Below, in pieces: positions 1 through 11,615 of a DNA stretch of 64,000 nt. Where the stretch lies: the NCBI GenBank assembly GCA_944990035.1, contig CALYLX010000079.1, forward strand, positions 62,001-126,000, read 5' to 3'. This stretch comes from Clitopilus passeckerianus (lineage: Eukaryota; Basidiomycota; Agaricomycetes; Agaricales; Entolomataceae). Both the position numbers and the translations under genes were made by a program. Position 1 is the first letter of the stretch. The number at the start of each line of letters is the position of its first letter. The notes beneath the pieces are model-generated. The model was not told the DNA's origin. It did no database searches and saw only the letters and a program-made list of their open reading frames with translations.

Positions 1-278
1 TCCGACATCCGAGCTATACGGGCGCACTCGTGGCTGGGACTGGAGCACTGATCTCGTACGGATCACCTGGTGCCCTCCTCACTGAAGCTGCTAGGAGTAG
101 CAACAGCATCTGGCCAACCATCGCTTTGGCATTCGAGGGCCTGCTTATGGTGATGCTCTTCAAGATGCTGCAGAAGAGGATGCAAAAGGAGGACGTTATG
201 TTGAGGGATGAGTTCCAGGACGAGTGGGATATGTGGGCTACACAGGTCCCGTACAAGCTTATACCTGGTGTGTACTAA
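1..278 (+). CDS. Protein-S-isoprenylcysteine O-methyltransferase, 3' part
   Basis: Only the C-terminal part is in the window, read in the frame starting at base 3 and ending at the TAA at 276-278. It begins with RHPSYTG, the conserved ICMT-family motif, followed by a hydrophobic segment (SIWPTIALAFEGLLMVMLF). It ends with the EFQDEWDMW / VPYKLIPGVY tail typical of the basidiomycete members. The family methylates the C-terminal prenylated cysteine of CaaX proteins such as Ras and mating pheromones, in the ER membrane. The N-terminal membrane segments lie outside the window. An upstream splice site near base 1 cannot be excluded. Confidence 0.85.
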   Translation, partial: RHPSYTGALVAGTGALISYGSPGALLTEAARSSNSIWPTIALAFEGLLMVMLFKMLQKRMQKEDVMLRDEFQDEWDMWATQVPYKLIPGVY

Positions 279-1087
279 GCAGTTCCGGACTTTGTATCAG
301 TAGGACTTAGGAGGATTATACTATTACTGTTTATATTTCGTAGAATACCACTAGTACATATTTTATTATTATGTGGAGACACTGGCTGAACTGTTGTACA
401 ACAATTAATACATTTGGATCCATTCCAAAACTACTCCTGCATTGAGACGGCTCACCCCATAAGCAAGAATCGTAATCGACGCACATCTAGACGCCAACGT
501 TATTATAACATGAAGAGAGCACGTTTTACTCAGTATTCCCACTGGAAGTCCAAAAGCGACGACGTAACGTTATGACGACGCCAGAACCAGCATACGGGGA
601 GCGCTGCGCTATATGGAACAATCGCTCAAAGAATTCTTGGCTGGGGCCCCAGGTTCTTCAATGCCAATTCAAGATTTTCACGTCCAGCTCCTCTCGAACG
701 CCGAGGTGTTCGCAGTTGATAACAATCAGAAGTCGACCAACTCAGAAAGGCGCCCCCTGAGAGACGGCGTGGTCAGGAGAGGGGCTAAGAACCGACAGAA
801 CCGTGCAGCAGGATTCAATTTGTTGGTAGAGACTCTACGGTCGGGTCGTTCGAATAGTATTACTCACACCAACGAGGGGCTCAGCTTGATCGCAAGCGAG
901 GAACGAAGTTGTTCATAATATACATTGAATGCTGACGATAGCGATTTTGAACCCATTACTCTCGGTAGGTCACGTTCAGAATGTGACCTACTGAGACTAA
1001 TGGGTGTTCACACCTTTTAATTATGGGAGAACTCGACAAAACGCTCAGACCACATCCACTCTCCAACGCACGTCTACAAAATAAGAG
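279..1087. other. Intergenic, no gene supported
   Basis: Short open frames around 572-918 show no recognisable family motif and no splice structure. The only clear feature is the hairpin at 951-1005, listed separately. Confidence 0.5.
951..1005. repeat. Strong imperfect-palindrome hairpin
   Basis: The arms 951-973 and 983-1005 pair over 23 positions with one mismatch and one G-U, around a 9-nt loop (974-982). Outer arms are ACCCATTA/TAATGGGT and inner arms GTAGGTCAC/GTGACCTAC. It lies about 80 bp past the stop of the MYND/DUF4470 gene. It could be a 3' RNA structure, a hairpin precursor or a tiny inverted-repeat element. Confidence 0.75.
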
Positions 1088-3500
1088 TCAACACTGGGAT
1101 GTGAATTCGAGTAAGAAAACGCTTACGTTGAGATACCAACGTTCGTTATCCTTGAGGAAAGCTGGAAGAGACTCGGCTGAATTTGATGCGCCTGCTGGCA
1201 CGCCGATGCGCTAGGAGTGAATTTAGGCGATAGTACGAGAAAAAAGGAGTCGCATCGTTTCTACGTACATGAGGCAGAACCATATGCTGGCCCCTCCGCT
1301 GAAGCCCAGCCTTCTTCAAGGCCTCTTCAAGACCATGCTTGCGAAGATAATCATTGAAAGAAGCCGAGTTTTCCATTGCCGCCGTGAGCGTGGTGAAATA
1401 ACCGGTAAGAATCCCCGCTTTCAAAAGGCAGCATTGGCCACATCGATTGGGAGCGAAAAGGGTGATACATACCAAGCCGTTTAACTTCTTGAGGAGACGT
1501 AGCGGAGTCGATCTTGGGTAACTGCGGATTCATTGTAAATTCGGTTGCATGGAAGAATAATGCCATAACATGGTTGCTTACCTTGCCTTCGTCAATGTAG
1601 CGTTGCAGGAGACCTGAAGTCTTGTCAGAAGAAATCGACTGCCAATTTGCGCCCTTCTGGGAGACCGGCCAGTTCATGAAGTACGCAAGTATGCAACTGT
1701 CCTCCTTGTCGTTCAACAGTGGGCCCCAGTCGTCAAGAACACTGGATATTCCGCAATAATTCTCATCCACAAGGTTGGATACGTGTATACGATCAAAACC
1801 ACCCCTGAAGGTCAGCAGACCTGGTGCCATGCTTGATGAGGGTGTTTTAAGAAGACGATGAGAGAGTTCGCTCGCATCAGAACAGAATAACTCGAAATTG
1901 ATCGAGAATCGGCGAAGACGGTCGATGAAGGTTCGGAAGGTATCGGAGAGGAAGAAGTAAAGGCACCCATAGAGGTCTTCCTTTGGGGCCCCATGCGTCT
2001 TTCCGGCCTGGATGACTGACTCGATGCTAAATGGATCATGAGAACAAGGTATCCATATACAGTGTCTCAACCTACTCCCAAGATTCGAGTGGAATAGCCA
2101 GATCATCTTGTAGCCACTGCCCACCAGGGGAGAATAAAAGGCGATTGGGAGTATTGAACATATCATTTCGGGCGCCGAATGGAAGAGTTAGGCCGAACCT
2201 CCGGTATTCCTCAAAGGCCACCCGATGCGAGGGTTCAAGTCGGCAATAATGACGATGGTGGCGGTCTTGACGAGTAGGGGCACGCCTGAAGGAGGTCAAT
2301 CGAGCGCCCAATAAGAAGGTATTAGACAGACCAACCTCACTCGTTTCATCTCGTCTGTTATCTTGTGGATGTCATGAGGCTGACGCTTGCCCCACTCATG
2401 CAAGCAAGCGAGGACCATTCCCGATAGAGACCCTTTTATTCTCGACTTCTCCCCGAGATGAATGTCGACTTTGATTTCATCGTCGTCCGGCGTATGCCCG
2501 GGGGAAGGTTGCGCGTCTAGGACAGCCGATAAAAAATTGGACAGTGTGAATACGAGCCGGAAGTCAGATTCTTCGGGAACGTAAATCGACGCCCAATAAT
2601 GAACTGCAATCTCCGCTGCGAGAGCGACGTCGAGAGGGGTGCCAGTTCCGGATCCTATCTGTGTATTGCCCATGAAGAGAAGGAGGAGGGCAATATTACG
2701 AGCGACAATAATCGCCTCTCGGTCGTTTAGGAGGACGTTCAGTGTTCCAGAGAAATCATCCGGCAGAGCATTTACTGTCATAATGATGTGGCGAAGGTCG
2801 CCAGACGCTGTATTCCCCCGTCAGCGTATTTTCAGACACCTTCCAGCGAGGACAACTCACCGACTGATGCCACATTCAGGTCGGACTGACGAGCGGATTC
2901 TGCAGGCAGATTGAGGAAATCCATAGCCGGAATATTACCCCAGCTTTTAAACATTACATCGTGCAAAATGCCTTATCGTCAAATGGCGCTTACAGATGAA
3001 GACCCATGGAAACGGGCACTTCCTCTTTCAGAGCGTTGAAATATGCGGAGGCGGTCGTTGTCTGGCTCGAATCGGACATGAATGTGGGCTTGCGATCTTC
3101 TACCACCCAGATCGGAGTCCAATCCTTGGATCGCAGCTCGGCTTTGCAATCTGAATGAGGTCTCAACAGGCGAGTTCACTTCAAGTTTTACCACTTACCA
3201 ATCTTGTGTGTTGTCCAGTGGCACTTCTGGCACTCCTGAGAACGCGGTGCTGAGCAACGATGACGGTCATATCAGTCAAATGCATAATACCTTGGAACAA
3301 TATGCAACGAGTCGACAACCAGCGCAAAACATCTTGCCCTGATTTGGGCAGCTCCATTGTTTGGCAGGAATCACGTATGCACAGGGAAGTTTCTCGAGTG
3401 CAGATGGAGGCGGTCGCATTTGAGTAAGAAGATCCGCCAGTTTGGCAGCATTTTCCCTTCTAGAATCCTCATCTATGTCCATGTTGAGGGTCAGGTTCAA
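1088..3500 (-). CDS. MYND zinc-finger / DUF4470-type protein
   Basis: Read on the minus strand in several exons. The N-terminus starts at 3500 (MNLTLNMDIDED) and carries a MYND-type finger: a CPNQG cysteine, CAGC, YCSK and, across an intron, ECQKCHW and H. A DUF4470-like region follows (NALPDDFSGTLNVLLND, IALLLLFMG, about 2781-2650), then the usual Agaricomycete C-terminal part (SSVLDDWGPLLND, SFNDYLRKHGL, RRGQHMVLPH). The last exon is taken to end in WYLN...TSQC at 1088. MYND fingers bind proline-rich partners; the role of this fungal family is unknown. Exon borders are partly inferred. The true ATG may be the second Met, six codons downstream. Confidence 0.75.
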
Positions 3501-5605
3501 GCCTGCACAACCTCTGAATCATGAGCTCGTGACCACCGACTGATCATCGATCGTATCAGGCAATGAGGCATGTTGCCGTAAGGTAACAAGTATGGGGTAA
3601 ATCTGGTAAAGGTTCTGAGAGAATTTCGTTAGGGGCCATCGTATAAACTATAATCCTGAGCTACCACAGTACTGGCTGGCCCGAAGCCAATCTGACCACG
3701 TACTTCAAGTTACGGTTCAGTCACTTTCACAATGGAAACCAAGTTATTCTCCCCCCGGGACCAGATTTATGATAGGACAAGAAGGAACACTTCTATTCTA
3801 GCTCCATTTCTCGCCTCCTGTTAGGAGAATGCAGCCAAAAAGCCTGGATATCGAGCTCTCTCGTCGCGGAAAGTTTAAATTTTAGATCATCGAGGTTCAT
3901 AATGTCACGGGTCACAGCTGTTATCCCGTACCCGTCACTCTGCCCAAGGATGCTGAAGCTAAATCCGACACCTTCGAGTCTGAGACTCTGAGCCCCAACT
4001 GAGCCCTTGACGAGTCTGCCTGGGGCTGCATATCGATCTCTTTTCAGGGAGGATACGAACTACTCATCTACTAGATGAACGCCGATGGGGCTCTAGATTC
4101 TGGACTTTTCCCCAACTTTTCCCGCATCTGTCTCGTTCTTCAAACAAGCTCTTCCGCTTCCTAGTTGTCCTAGTCAGCGCTAGTCAGCCGAGAGACGCTG
4201 TTTAGCTATCTAGTGTGTAGGATAGTAGCGCGAACGTGGTGGTTTGTACCCCGCTTTATCGATATCAGAAGCTTGAATATAGACCTCTCATCAAGAACAA
4301 TGGACGTAAGGCTGCGTTATGGCTACGAGGTGGTGGGTTCAGTTTTACCTGAAGTGATGTTTCTCGATGAGAAACCAGAGTGGGCGAGGAGTTCCCAGTT
4401 ACTTTTCGAGTCTGAGCTGTGACAACGGCTCTGATGTTCTCGACAACCCTCGAATAGCGTTTCTTTGAATGTTTTTGAAGCACCTATAGGATAGTTGGTA
4501 ACGTTAACGTTGATGCACTACATGGGGGGTGTTTGAGTACCCCGCGGTGCACCAGGACACCTTGGATCCTGTAATTTTCTTGCTCTCTTCCTGGTCAAGC
4601 TTCTGTGGGTGGACGTAAGCGCCGCTCGTCGATTCAAGCTGAGGTAGCAATCCCTACCTCCACCGTCGCGAGGGTAGACTAGACGTCTCGCACGCGTCTC
4701 AAAGGTCATCTGGGTTGTGAGCCCCCAAACGGACAGTTCTTTCTAAAGGAACTTGATGACTGTCACTCATCCACACCCAGCTCTCAGTCCACACTACGAG
4801 AATACTTGACCAAATCGGTAGTGGCAAGACATGGAGCTAGTCATGCACATGGTAAGAAGGCTCAGGAAGGAAAGCTACTGGTCAACGTATGGATAACTTG
4901 TGGGGAGCTAGCAGAGCCTAACGGATGTTCATTAAAGACACCCTGAAGAAGAGTGATGCTAAGCTTCGGCGCACGTAATACCTGACAGTCTATATGGTTC
5001 TCCGCTGCCTATGGCGGAGCCAAAGACTGATTTCAGCCAAGTGCAACTCATCATTGACGTGGATTGAACGTGGAACTGGTTAAAGTCGCTGAGCTCTTGG
5101 CCTCCTTAACTTGGGTACCCTGATGAGACTGTTCTGGAGAATACAGAAATCAATGCAGAATGAAGTGACCCCCATCTCCCACCTGCCAGCCCGTGCTAAA
5201 ATGAACATGACATTATTGTAAGTTCACCTCTACCTTCTTATTATTCATACCTGCTGTAACGTTTATCGCCAGGAATAGCCTATATCTACCTCACATGGCC
5301 AGCCATTGTGACCTCCATCATCCGCTATAACATTCTAATGCCGTCAGATGGTCTACGACCGAACAGAAGAACATTATACTCATAGGGGCAGATGGTCTAC
5401 GACCGAACAGAAGAACATTATACTCATAGGGGTGGACTCGGGGTGCTTCACGAAAAAGGCGCATCCTCACCCAATAAAGGGCTTGTTGCTGGCGTTTATT
5501 TCTCACCACCTTGAACCAACTCGGGATCTCAAGCACTTAACCACTCTCCGCTCTAACTGAATACCATGTGCATTGGTCAGTGAGCCTCTTTCTTTGAACT
5601 CGTAG
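3501..5605. other. Gene-poor stretch
   Basis: About 2.1 kb with only short, unrelated open frames and no family motif. It contains the 44-bp tandem duplication at 5345-5432. Unidentified first exons of the small gene at 5606-6193 may lie near its right end. Confidence 0.5.
5345..5432. repeat. Perfect 44-bp tandem duplication
   Basis: The units 5345-5388 and 5389-5432 are identical over 44 bases, beginning CAGATGGTCTACGACC and ending CATAGGGG. There is no third copy and the flanks differ. Perfect identity suggests a recent duplication or an assembly artefact. It lies just upstream of the small gene at 5606-6193. Confidence 0.9.
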
Positions 5606-6193
5606 CACTCGTTAAACAAAGATTCTATGCAGCTCCCGGAACCAACCAGATTGACCGTACGTCTTTTGTTCTTGGCCACGTGCCACAATTTGATTTTGAC
5701 ATCCTGACGCAGATCCCAAGTGGCTCAAGCACCACCACCGTGTTGAACCCCCCTCCCACCGTACTCATGGTGAAGAGATTCACGTCTTCGCCATCAAGGT
5801 TGGCGACGTATATGGCACCTCTCCCTTGGCCGAGAATTGCTACAAGACTGGCTTCAAGCTAGACCCAGTGGTCTTCACGGTAAGGATCCTCACCTTCAAT
5901 TAGTTCTGTCATTGACAAACAATTGTTTCAGCATTTAGATCGACCTCTGCTTCTACCCAGACACAGGAAAGCTCTCTGTCTGCGCCTACGGTGATATCCC
6001 CTTCGTCCCTACCATCAAGTTTGGATGCGTCGATGGAAGCCTCGAGGAGGACGTCACTCTCGAGTTCGACTTGGCGGTCATTTCTGGCTCTTTCAACTTC
6101 TACATCAAAGACGGTTGGTTGTGGGTTAAGTATGACGTCTCCGTCCTTGGAAAGCACTTGAAGAGTGACATCAAGTTGATTCCCAACCCGTGA
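5606..6193 (+). CDS. Small hypothetical protein (5' end unresolved)
   Basis: Three exons form a consistent frame: about 5606-5658 (...KQRFYAAPGTNQID), an intron with GTACGT donor, 5713-5879 (PKWLKHHHRVEPP, GEEIHVFAIKVGDVYG), an intron with GTAAGG donor, and a last exon from about 5940 to TGA 6191-6193 (IDLCFYPDTGKLSVCAYGDI, FYIKDGWLWVKYDVSVLGK). Regular alternating polar/hydrophobic stretches suggest a beta-rich fold, and several cysteines are present. I recognise no family. The start codon is unclear: ATG 5566 would require a 30-nt intron, too short for this genome. Confidence 0.5.
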
Positions 6194-6688
6194 TTCGCTT
6201 TCCCGAGGTAGCAGGTTCTAACGAGGAGTCAAGGTTCTGAGCCTACAGAAGCCTCCATTAGCCTAGGCTTGTAGTATATCCCATTTTATACGATTATGGC
6301 TTGCGCGAGCTCCATTGAATTTGATCTTGAAGCAGTTTTGTGCCTCATTGACATGCTCTGAAGGGTGAGGGAGTGAAATTTCTGAATGCATAACAGCTGT
6401 TATTCAGTCACATCTGTGCAACTAAATTCCCCAGAAAGACCAATCCCTCGAATGTTGAGCCTTCCAGCAGACTGGCCTGAAATTTATGATCTGCAGTGCG
6501 GCGGCATTTTGTCCTGGTAATCCACGACCACCAACGAATCATTCAAAGTCTTAGTTATCTTATCTACTACAGAAGAGGGCTAGAGTATACGGTGTACAAG
6601 TCGAGAAGAGGCGGATACGACGACAGGCGCAGCACATGCATCCTCCTCAATTATATGGAGCCAGAGGCGTATGATCCTCGCACCCACA
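6194..6688. other. Intergenic, nothing recognised
   Basis: The region between the 3' ends of two convergent genes (small unknown gene and ATG18). No motif seen. Confidence 0.5.
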
Positions 6689-8452
6689 TCAGTCCGTCGT
6701 CGAAGCCTCGTCACCAGAGTCAAGGAGGCTGTAATGAAAGACCGTGTAAGCCCAAGAATCGGTGGAGTAAAGCGGGTACTCCTAACCTATATTGCTTCAT
6801 CAAAGAGCATTCTCCGCCGTGTTCAAGATCAATGCTATAAGAATAGAAGTATCCTTCCGAAGAGATGACCATAACTTGAGGCATTGTCCTAGGAGCAAAG
6901 ACGTGGTCAGCTTCAACGAAATCAGATCAGGTAATAAAGAATACGCACGGGCTAAGTGCGACAATACATCGGGCTCCACTCGTCGGAAGCCGCAAGGATG
7001 CGAAATCTCGTGAAGGCTCCCACATCTCAGTCAACGAGTTGGGCAGATAGCCGCCTACGGAGTAGGTCAGACTCTTGGTCATTTGCATTGACTTCCGTCG
7101 GAGACTTGAACTAAGGGAGGCGCTTATTCAGCTTTTTGTTTGCCTGATACGCATGGTTGAACTTACGAGACGCCACTACCCTTCTTCTTCTCAATGTAGC
7201 CCTCGTATCCCCCTTCCATACCTTCCCTGCCATCAACAGATTCCGGTGGGCTTGAAGCCGCGCTATCCCTCGCGCCAGGCGACGGTGCAGATCCGCCGCC
7301 GCCGCCGCCACCACCACCTTTCTGCGAGCCAAGCTTGAAGATGTGTACTGTGTCATGAGCCGAGCTAACAGCAAGCAGCGACGACACGACATTGAAATTC
7401 ATCGAATAAATCTTCGCTTCTCTTGTTCCTCGCCTGAACTGGTACAGCTTCTCCGCTCCAGGGACACTCCATACTCTAATAACGGTTCCCTTGTCGGAGG
7501 CGGTAGCCAGGAGCGTTCCGGTGGAATTTATGGCAAGGAAGGAAATGGGAGCTTTGTGTGCTTGGATCACATTTGCCACAGTCAAGGACCGGGTGGAGAA
7601 AAGGAGAACGTCCCCGGATTGAGCTGCGGGGGCAGCGGCGGGTGCAGACGATGAAGGCGAGCTGTTGGATGGTCCAGCCAGTGGTGACGTCGGCGATGGT
7701 ACGGGAGACGGGTATGCGAGGTATGAACTATCCGCAGATGGCGAGAGTGCACAAACAGCTATATGAATCAGGTTGAGTCACGGAACTTGTATACCAGGAA
7801 TGGCTCATACCTTCTGGATTAGGGGTGGTCTCTATAACGTGCAGCAACCGCATATTGGAAATGTCGTAGATGTATATTTCAGTTTCCAGGACAATGACCA
7901 ATGTTTTGCGGTTGAGCTTGACTGCAAGAATCGAGGATGGAAACAGGAGCTCGCAGATCATAGATTGGCGCTAAATTTCGTAGAATTAGCCTTCTGTTGA
8001 TAGTCGGAGCGAATGTCATGGCACACCTTCGTGTTGACAATCTGCAGCTTCCGAGGACTGGATTGTGGCTGATCTGCGGCTCCAACCAGCGCGATAAGCG
8101 ACGTGCAAAACAGCATCTCGACTATGCCCCGAGCTCCATCGTCTATTTTCATGTCAGAACCATCGAAAAGAGCAACCATGAAACGGAACACACTCATGGT
8201 ATACACCCGCCCGAACGGGTCACAATTCGTGATGCTGTAGCCTTTCCGTGTGCCTACAGAGATACACCTGTAAGGCTTTGAGCAACATGGCTGCCTCCGG
8301 AGCATTAATACTTACGAAAAGTCCTGGTTGAAGTTGGCAAAAAGCATGTTGGTATTCGTTCGCTCAGCCATCGCAGCCGGAGTGTTCAAGGTGAAGCTTG
8401 AGCTAAAGCAGTCATGACCACAGACTGCTATTTCTGGTTGCTGAGTCATCAT
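6689..8452 (-). CDS. ATG18: Autophagy-related protein 18 (PROPPIN WD40)
   Basis: Starts at ATG 8452 (MMTQQPE) and ends at TGA 6689-6691 ([13 protein letters not shown]). Joined exons give an Atg18 order: [36 protein letters not shown] (GTGTGC donor), LYDISNM-like [16 protein letters not shown], then the diagnostic PI3P-binding motif QFRRGTRE in the 7185-7585 exon. A poly-glycine/serine 6CD loop follows ([13 protein letters not shown]), then [28 protein letters not shown] and the [19 protein letters not shown] blade. Atg18 binds PI3P at autophagosomal, vacuolar and endosomal membranes and works with Atg2. The poly-Gly stretch is a GGC/GGT microsatellite and may vary in length. It shares a 169-bp divergent promoter with the EZH2-type gene. 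Confidence 0.93.
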
Positions 8453-8621
8453 CTGTAAAGGGCCCAATTAGGTATGTTATTCCCAGGCCAATGCCAAGTT
8501 TGCACCGGCTCAGCGGCTGCAAGTATTTCCTCCACGATATACCTCCGTCGAGCTACCCCATATTCCCCAGGACGGTTCCTGGACCGATCGAGGTCTGGTT
8601 GCTACTCAGAAACGCGGGAGA
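8453..8621. promoter_or_regulatory. Divergent promoter ATG18 / EZH2-type gene
   Basis: Only 169 bp separate the inferred ATG of ATG18 (8452, minus) and of the SET gene (8622, plus), so both must use this interval, including 5' UTRs. I identify no consensus element with confidence. Confidence 0.6.
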
Positions 8622-11404
8622 ATGGATGACTTCAGTGATAAGGAAAGTGACCATCACGGTCGAGGCCTCGATCAACTCGATGGCTTGTCCAAACTCGCGG
8701 TCGAAATCTACCAGGAAACTTGGGAGGAATATTATACCTGGGAGAAGGGGTATTGCCTCAATGCGCTTCAGTCCCTGCTTCCCGAGCTTCCTGTAACGGA
8801 AAATGACGAAGAAGCTCTATGTTTCTCGGCCGATGATGGAGACCTAATTGAATTCGACGTTGATATGGATGTCAATTCATTCACGGTCCAAGAGTTTGAC
8901 TCCGACGAGCTCGTGGACATATATCGTTCCGTAGAGTCAACGGTTATTGAGGCAGACCTGATGAAAGGTCTTCCTCAGTACACAATCTGCACCTCTGCCT
9001 CCACTAATTACTTTGTCCCCGAGGAAGCGTCAACAAACGCCGTGACTGGGACACACTACGTTTCGTTCATACCCTTCTCCGACGACCCGAGCTTTCCCTT
9101 CGAGAGATACATCGGACTGTTTGGCACCCTACAATGGCAAGAAGATTTTCCTGATCCTGACTGTCAGTGCCGTCTTATGCTTTTCATTTGACTTAAAATG
9201 TGATAGAAATATCAAAGTGGAGATCATTCAATTAGAAACTGCAACCCGTCTCTATCACGACCACGGGTTCACGTTTACTCAGATCGACCGACTGAAGATG
9301 CTTCGGAAGATACGGATACAAAGGACCTCAGGCCTTCTATGGGATACGGCTCAGCGGTGAGGCTACTTTCTTTGGCCGTCATGTCCTATCACCGAGATCG
9401 TTGGCTCCGTAGAGATATACCCTGGTGGACAGGCATATCCACCGAGGAGCAAATCACTCGCGCTTTACCTCGGAAATCTTTCCTGTCTTCACCCCATGAT
9501 ATACCCGACCTCTTCATTGACCTGGATCAAGACCTCCCATATTTCTGTCCAAAGCTAAGTTGTTTACGTCTGCACTGCCCTACACATGGTAGGCTTCAAA
9601 CTCATCTTCCGACGAATGAAAAAAATGAACCACTTTCCTAGCTAGCTTATACCCAGGATTAGACGAGCCAAGACCTAAACTGACCAGCGAAGAGGTTCTA
9701 AATGCATGCAGAATGCCATGCGGGGACGAATGCATCTTCCACTATCAAGACGATAAAGATACCCTGATGGTAAGCCAAACCACCCGCTCAAACCGTCGTT
9801 TCACGAGAAAAATCCCAGTTCGATTCCGATGAAAGGAGCGCAATCGTTACGGCAAGAAGTATCCTCAAGGTATTACCCGATACCTCCCCTTGCGATCTTT
9901 CCATCATTTGTCAAATCTCGTGTCGAGAGGTGTTTGCCCTGAGATGCCAATTATTTGACGACACGAAGATTGAGAGGGACAGATATCGAGATCCTCCACC
10001 TCACTTGATCAGACGTCCGTTTGGTGAGTTCCTTTCCATGATATGGGTTGCCTCCAAATCTGACGAAGCGGGTTTTTCGAAATTGACTAGTGGACGGGAA
10101 AAGAGAAATGGCGTGCTCCAATCCGGACTTTGTCCCGTAAGTCTTCTTACTGACTCTTCCAGCGTTTCGAAACTCTCACTTATGCGAACTTCCATTTTTC
10201 CAGTGTCCCTCCATGTCATCATCCAGGTCCCTGCAATCAATTTGCCTCGTGTAAATGCTACGAAGCAAGCCAGCACTGTCAAAGATTATGCCGGTGTGAG
10301 GCAGACTGTGGGTTTCTATTCACTCAAAACATCACTCGGTCGTTTTCTGACTTACCCCAACTTCAATAGGTAAAATCCGTTGGAAGGGCTGCACATGCGG
10401 AAAAGGCCGCAAGGGGAAGAAGAAGAAGCGGAGAGTAAAGGGGCAATATTGTTTGGAAGAGGTTTGTGAATGCAGAGCCTCTGGAAGACAGTGCGATCCG
10501 GAGGTTTGTACTGGATGTGACGCTCGGTAAGTCTTCGGCGTTCCGCCAGTCATATTTCCTTGCGATAGCGATGAATGGTTCAATTAGAGGTACTACAGTT
10601 CTATTCAGGATTTCGACCCTGAGGCAATCTCACACCACCGTCTAGGAAGGACCAACAGCAAACTCTGCGGCAATGTAGATATGCTGCGGGGAAATTTCCT
10701 GGTCGGTCAAGATGTTATGTAGGTGTTGGTATAGCTAACAGGACTCTGCAGCCTCCGACGATAAAAAAGGGTGCCTTCGGGTTTGGTGCGTTTGCTGCAA
10801 AGCCCATGAAACCACGGACGATGTTTGGAGGTCTGCGCCTTCCGTTCTCGTTATCAAAACCACAGTTGTTCATCTCGTCCTGCCTTGCAGAATACGTGGC
10901 AGAGATTATTCCAGACTTACAGTCTTCATTTCACGAGAGGGTGTGAGTGTCTGCATGCGTTCTAAATCCTCGTGCGATGATTGACTATTTCTGAAGTGAG
11001 TTGTTGAATCAGCACACTGGGCTGAACTACATGTTTGGCTTGAACTCTTCCGAAGGGTTGGATGCACTGAAGTTGGGGAATGAGACTCGCTACATCAACG
11101 ATCCCAAGAATCTAGGGGTTCAACCGAACTGTGAAGCTCTGGGTAAGGCCGGAGTCATTTTCTTCAGAAACTTACCCTCAAGGCCCATTATCGTAGTTTT
11201 CAATGTCGATGGGGATCATCGGATTGTTCTAATGACTCTCAGTGAGCTGTCTTTACTTACCTTCTACTCCGCTTATTTCTCATTCCTGGTGCACTATCAG
11301 ACCAGAGAGTAGAAGCGGATCAGGAGCTCTATCTAGAATATGGCGAGGGCTACTGGAATCCTGTTCAGCCGTACCACGAAGGTTCGGATCCGGATTCCAA
11401 CTAG
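8622..11404 (+). CDS. EZH2-like histone-lysine N-methyltransferase (PRC2 catalytic type)
   Basis: Multi-exon gene from ATG 8622 (MDDFSDKESD) to TAG 11402-11404 (GSDPDSN). The acidic N-terminal region is followed by CLRLHCPTHG and MPCGDECIFHYQ, matching the EZH pre-CXC region. Then come the cysteine-rich CXC segments: CSPCHHPGPCNQF, CKCYEASQHCQRLCRCEADC, CTCGKGRKG and CECRASGRQCDPEVC. The SET domain has KKGAFGFGAFA, EYVAEII, LNYMFGLN, QPNC, GDHRI and ELYLEYGEGYW. By family this deposits H3K27 methylation in the nucleus. Oddity: the usual NHS before PNC reads NDP at 11097-11105, so the SAM-contact histidine is replaced. Activity may be altered, or a spliced variant may restore it. Confidence 0.85.
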
Positions 11405-11615
11405 CCAGTCTGTGTGGACTACTTGAAGGCGCTGCTGACGAGGTGCAACTAGTTTCCTTGCATTCTACTATGATAAATGGACGATGCTTGTATTGTCTTA
11501 TACTATACTATACACGACCAGATGCCTAAAACAGGTCCAGAATGCGGAATTATATTACATCTAAGGGAGTCCAACCAGCACCAATGTACATTATAATTTT
11601 ACATTTGGTGAATAA

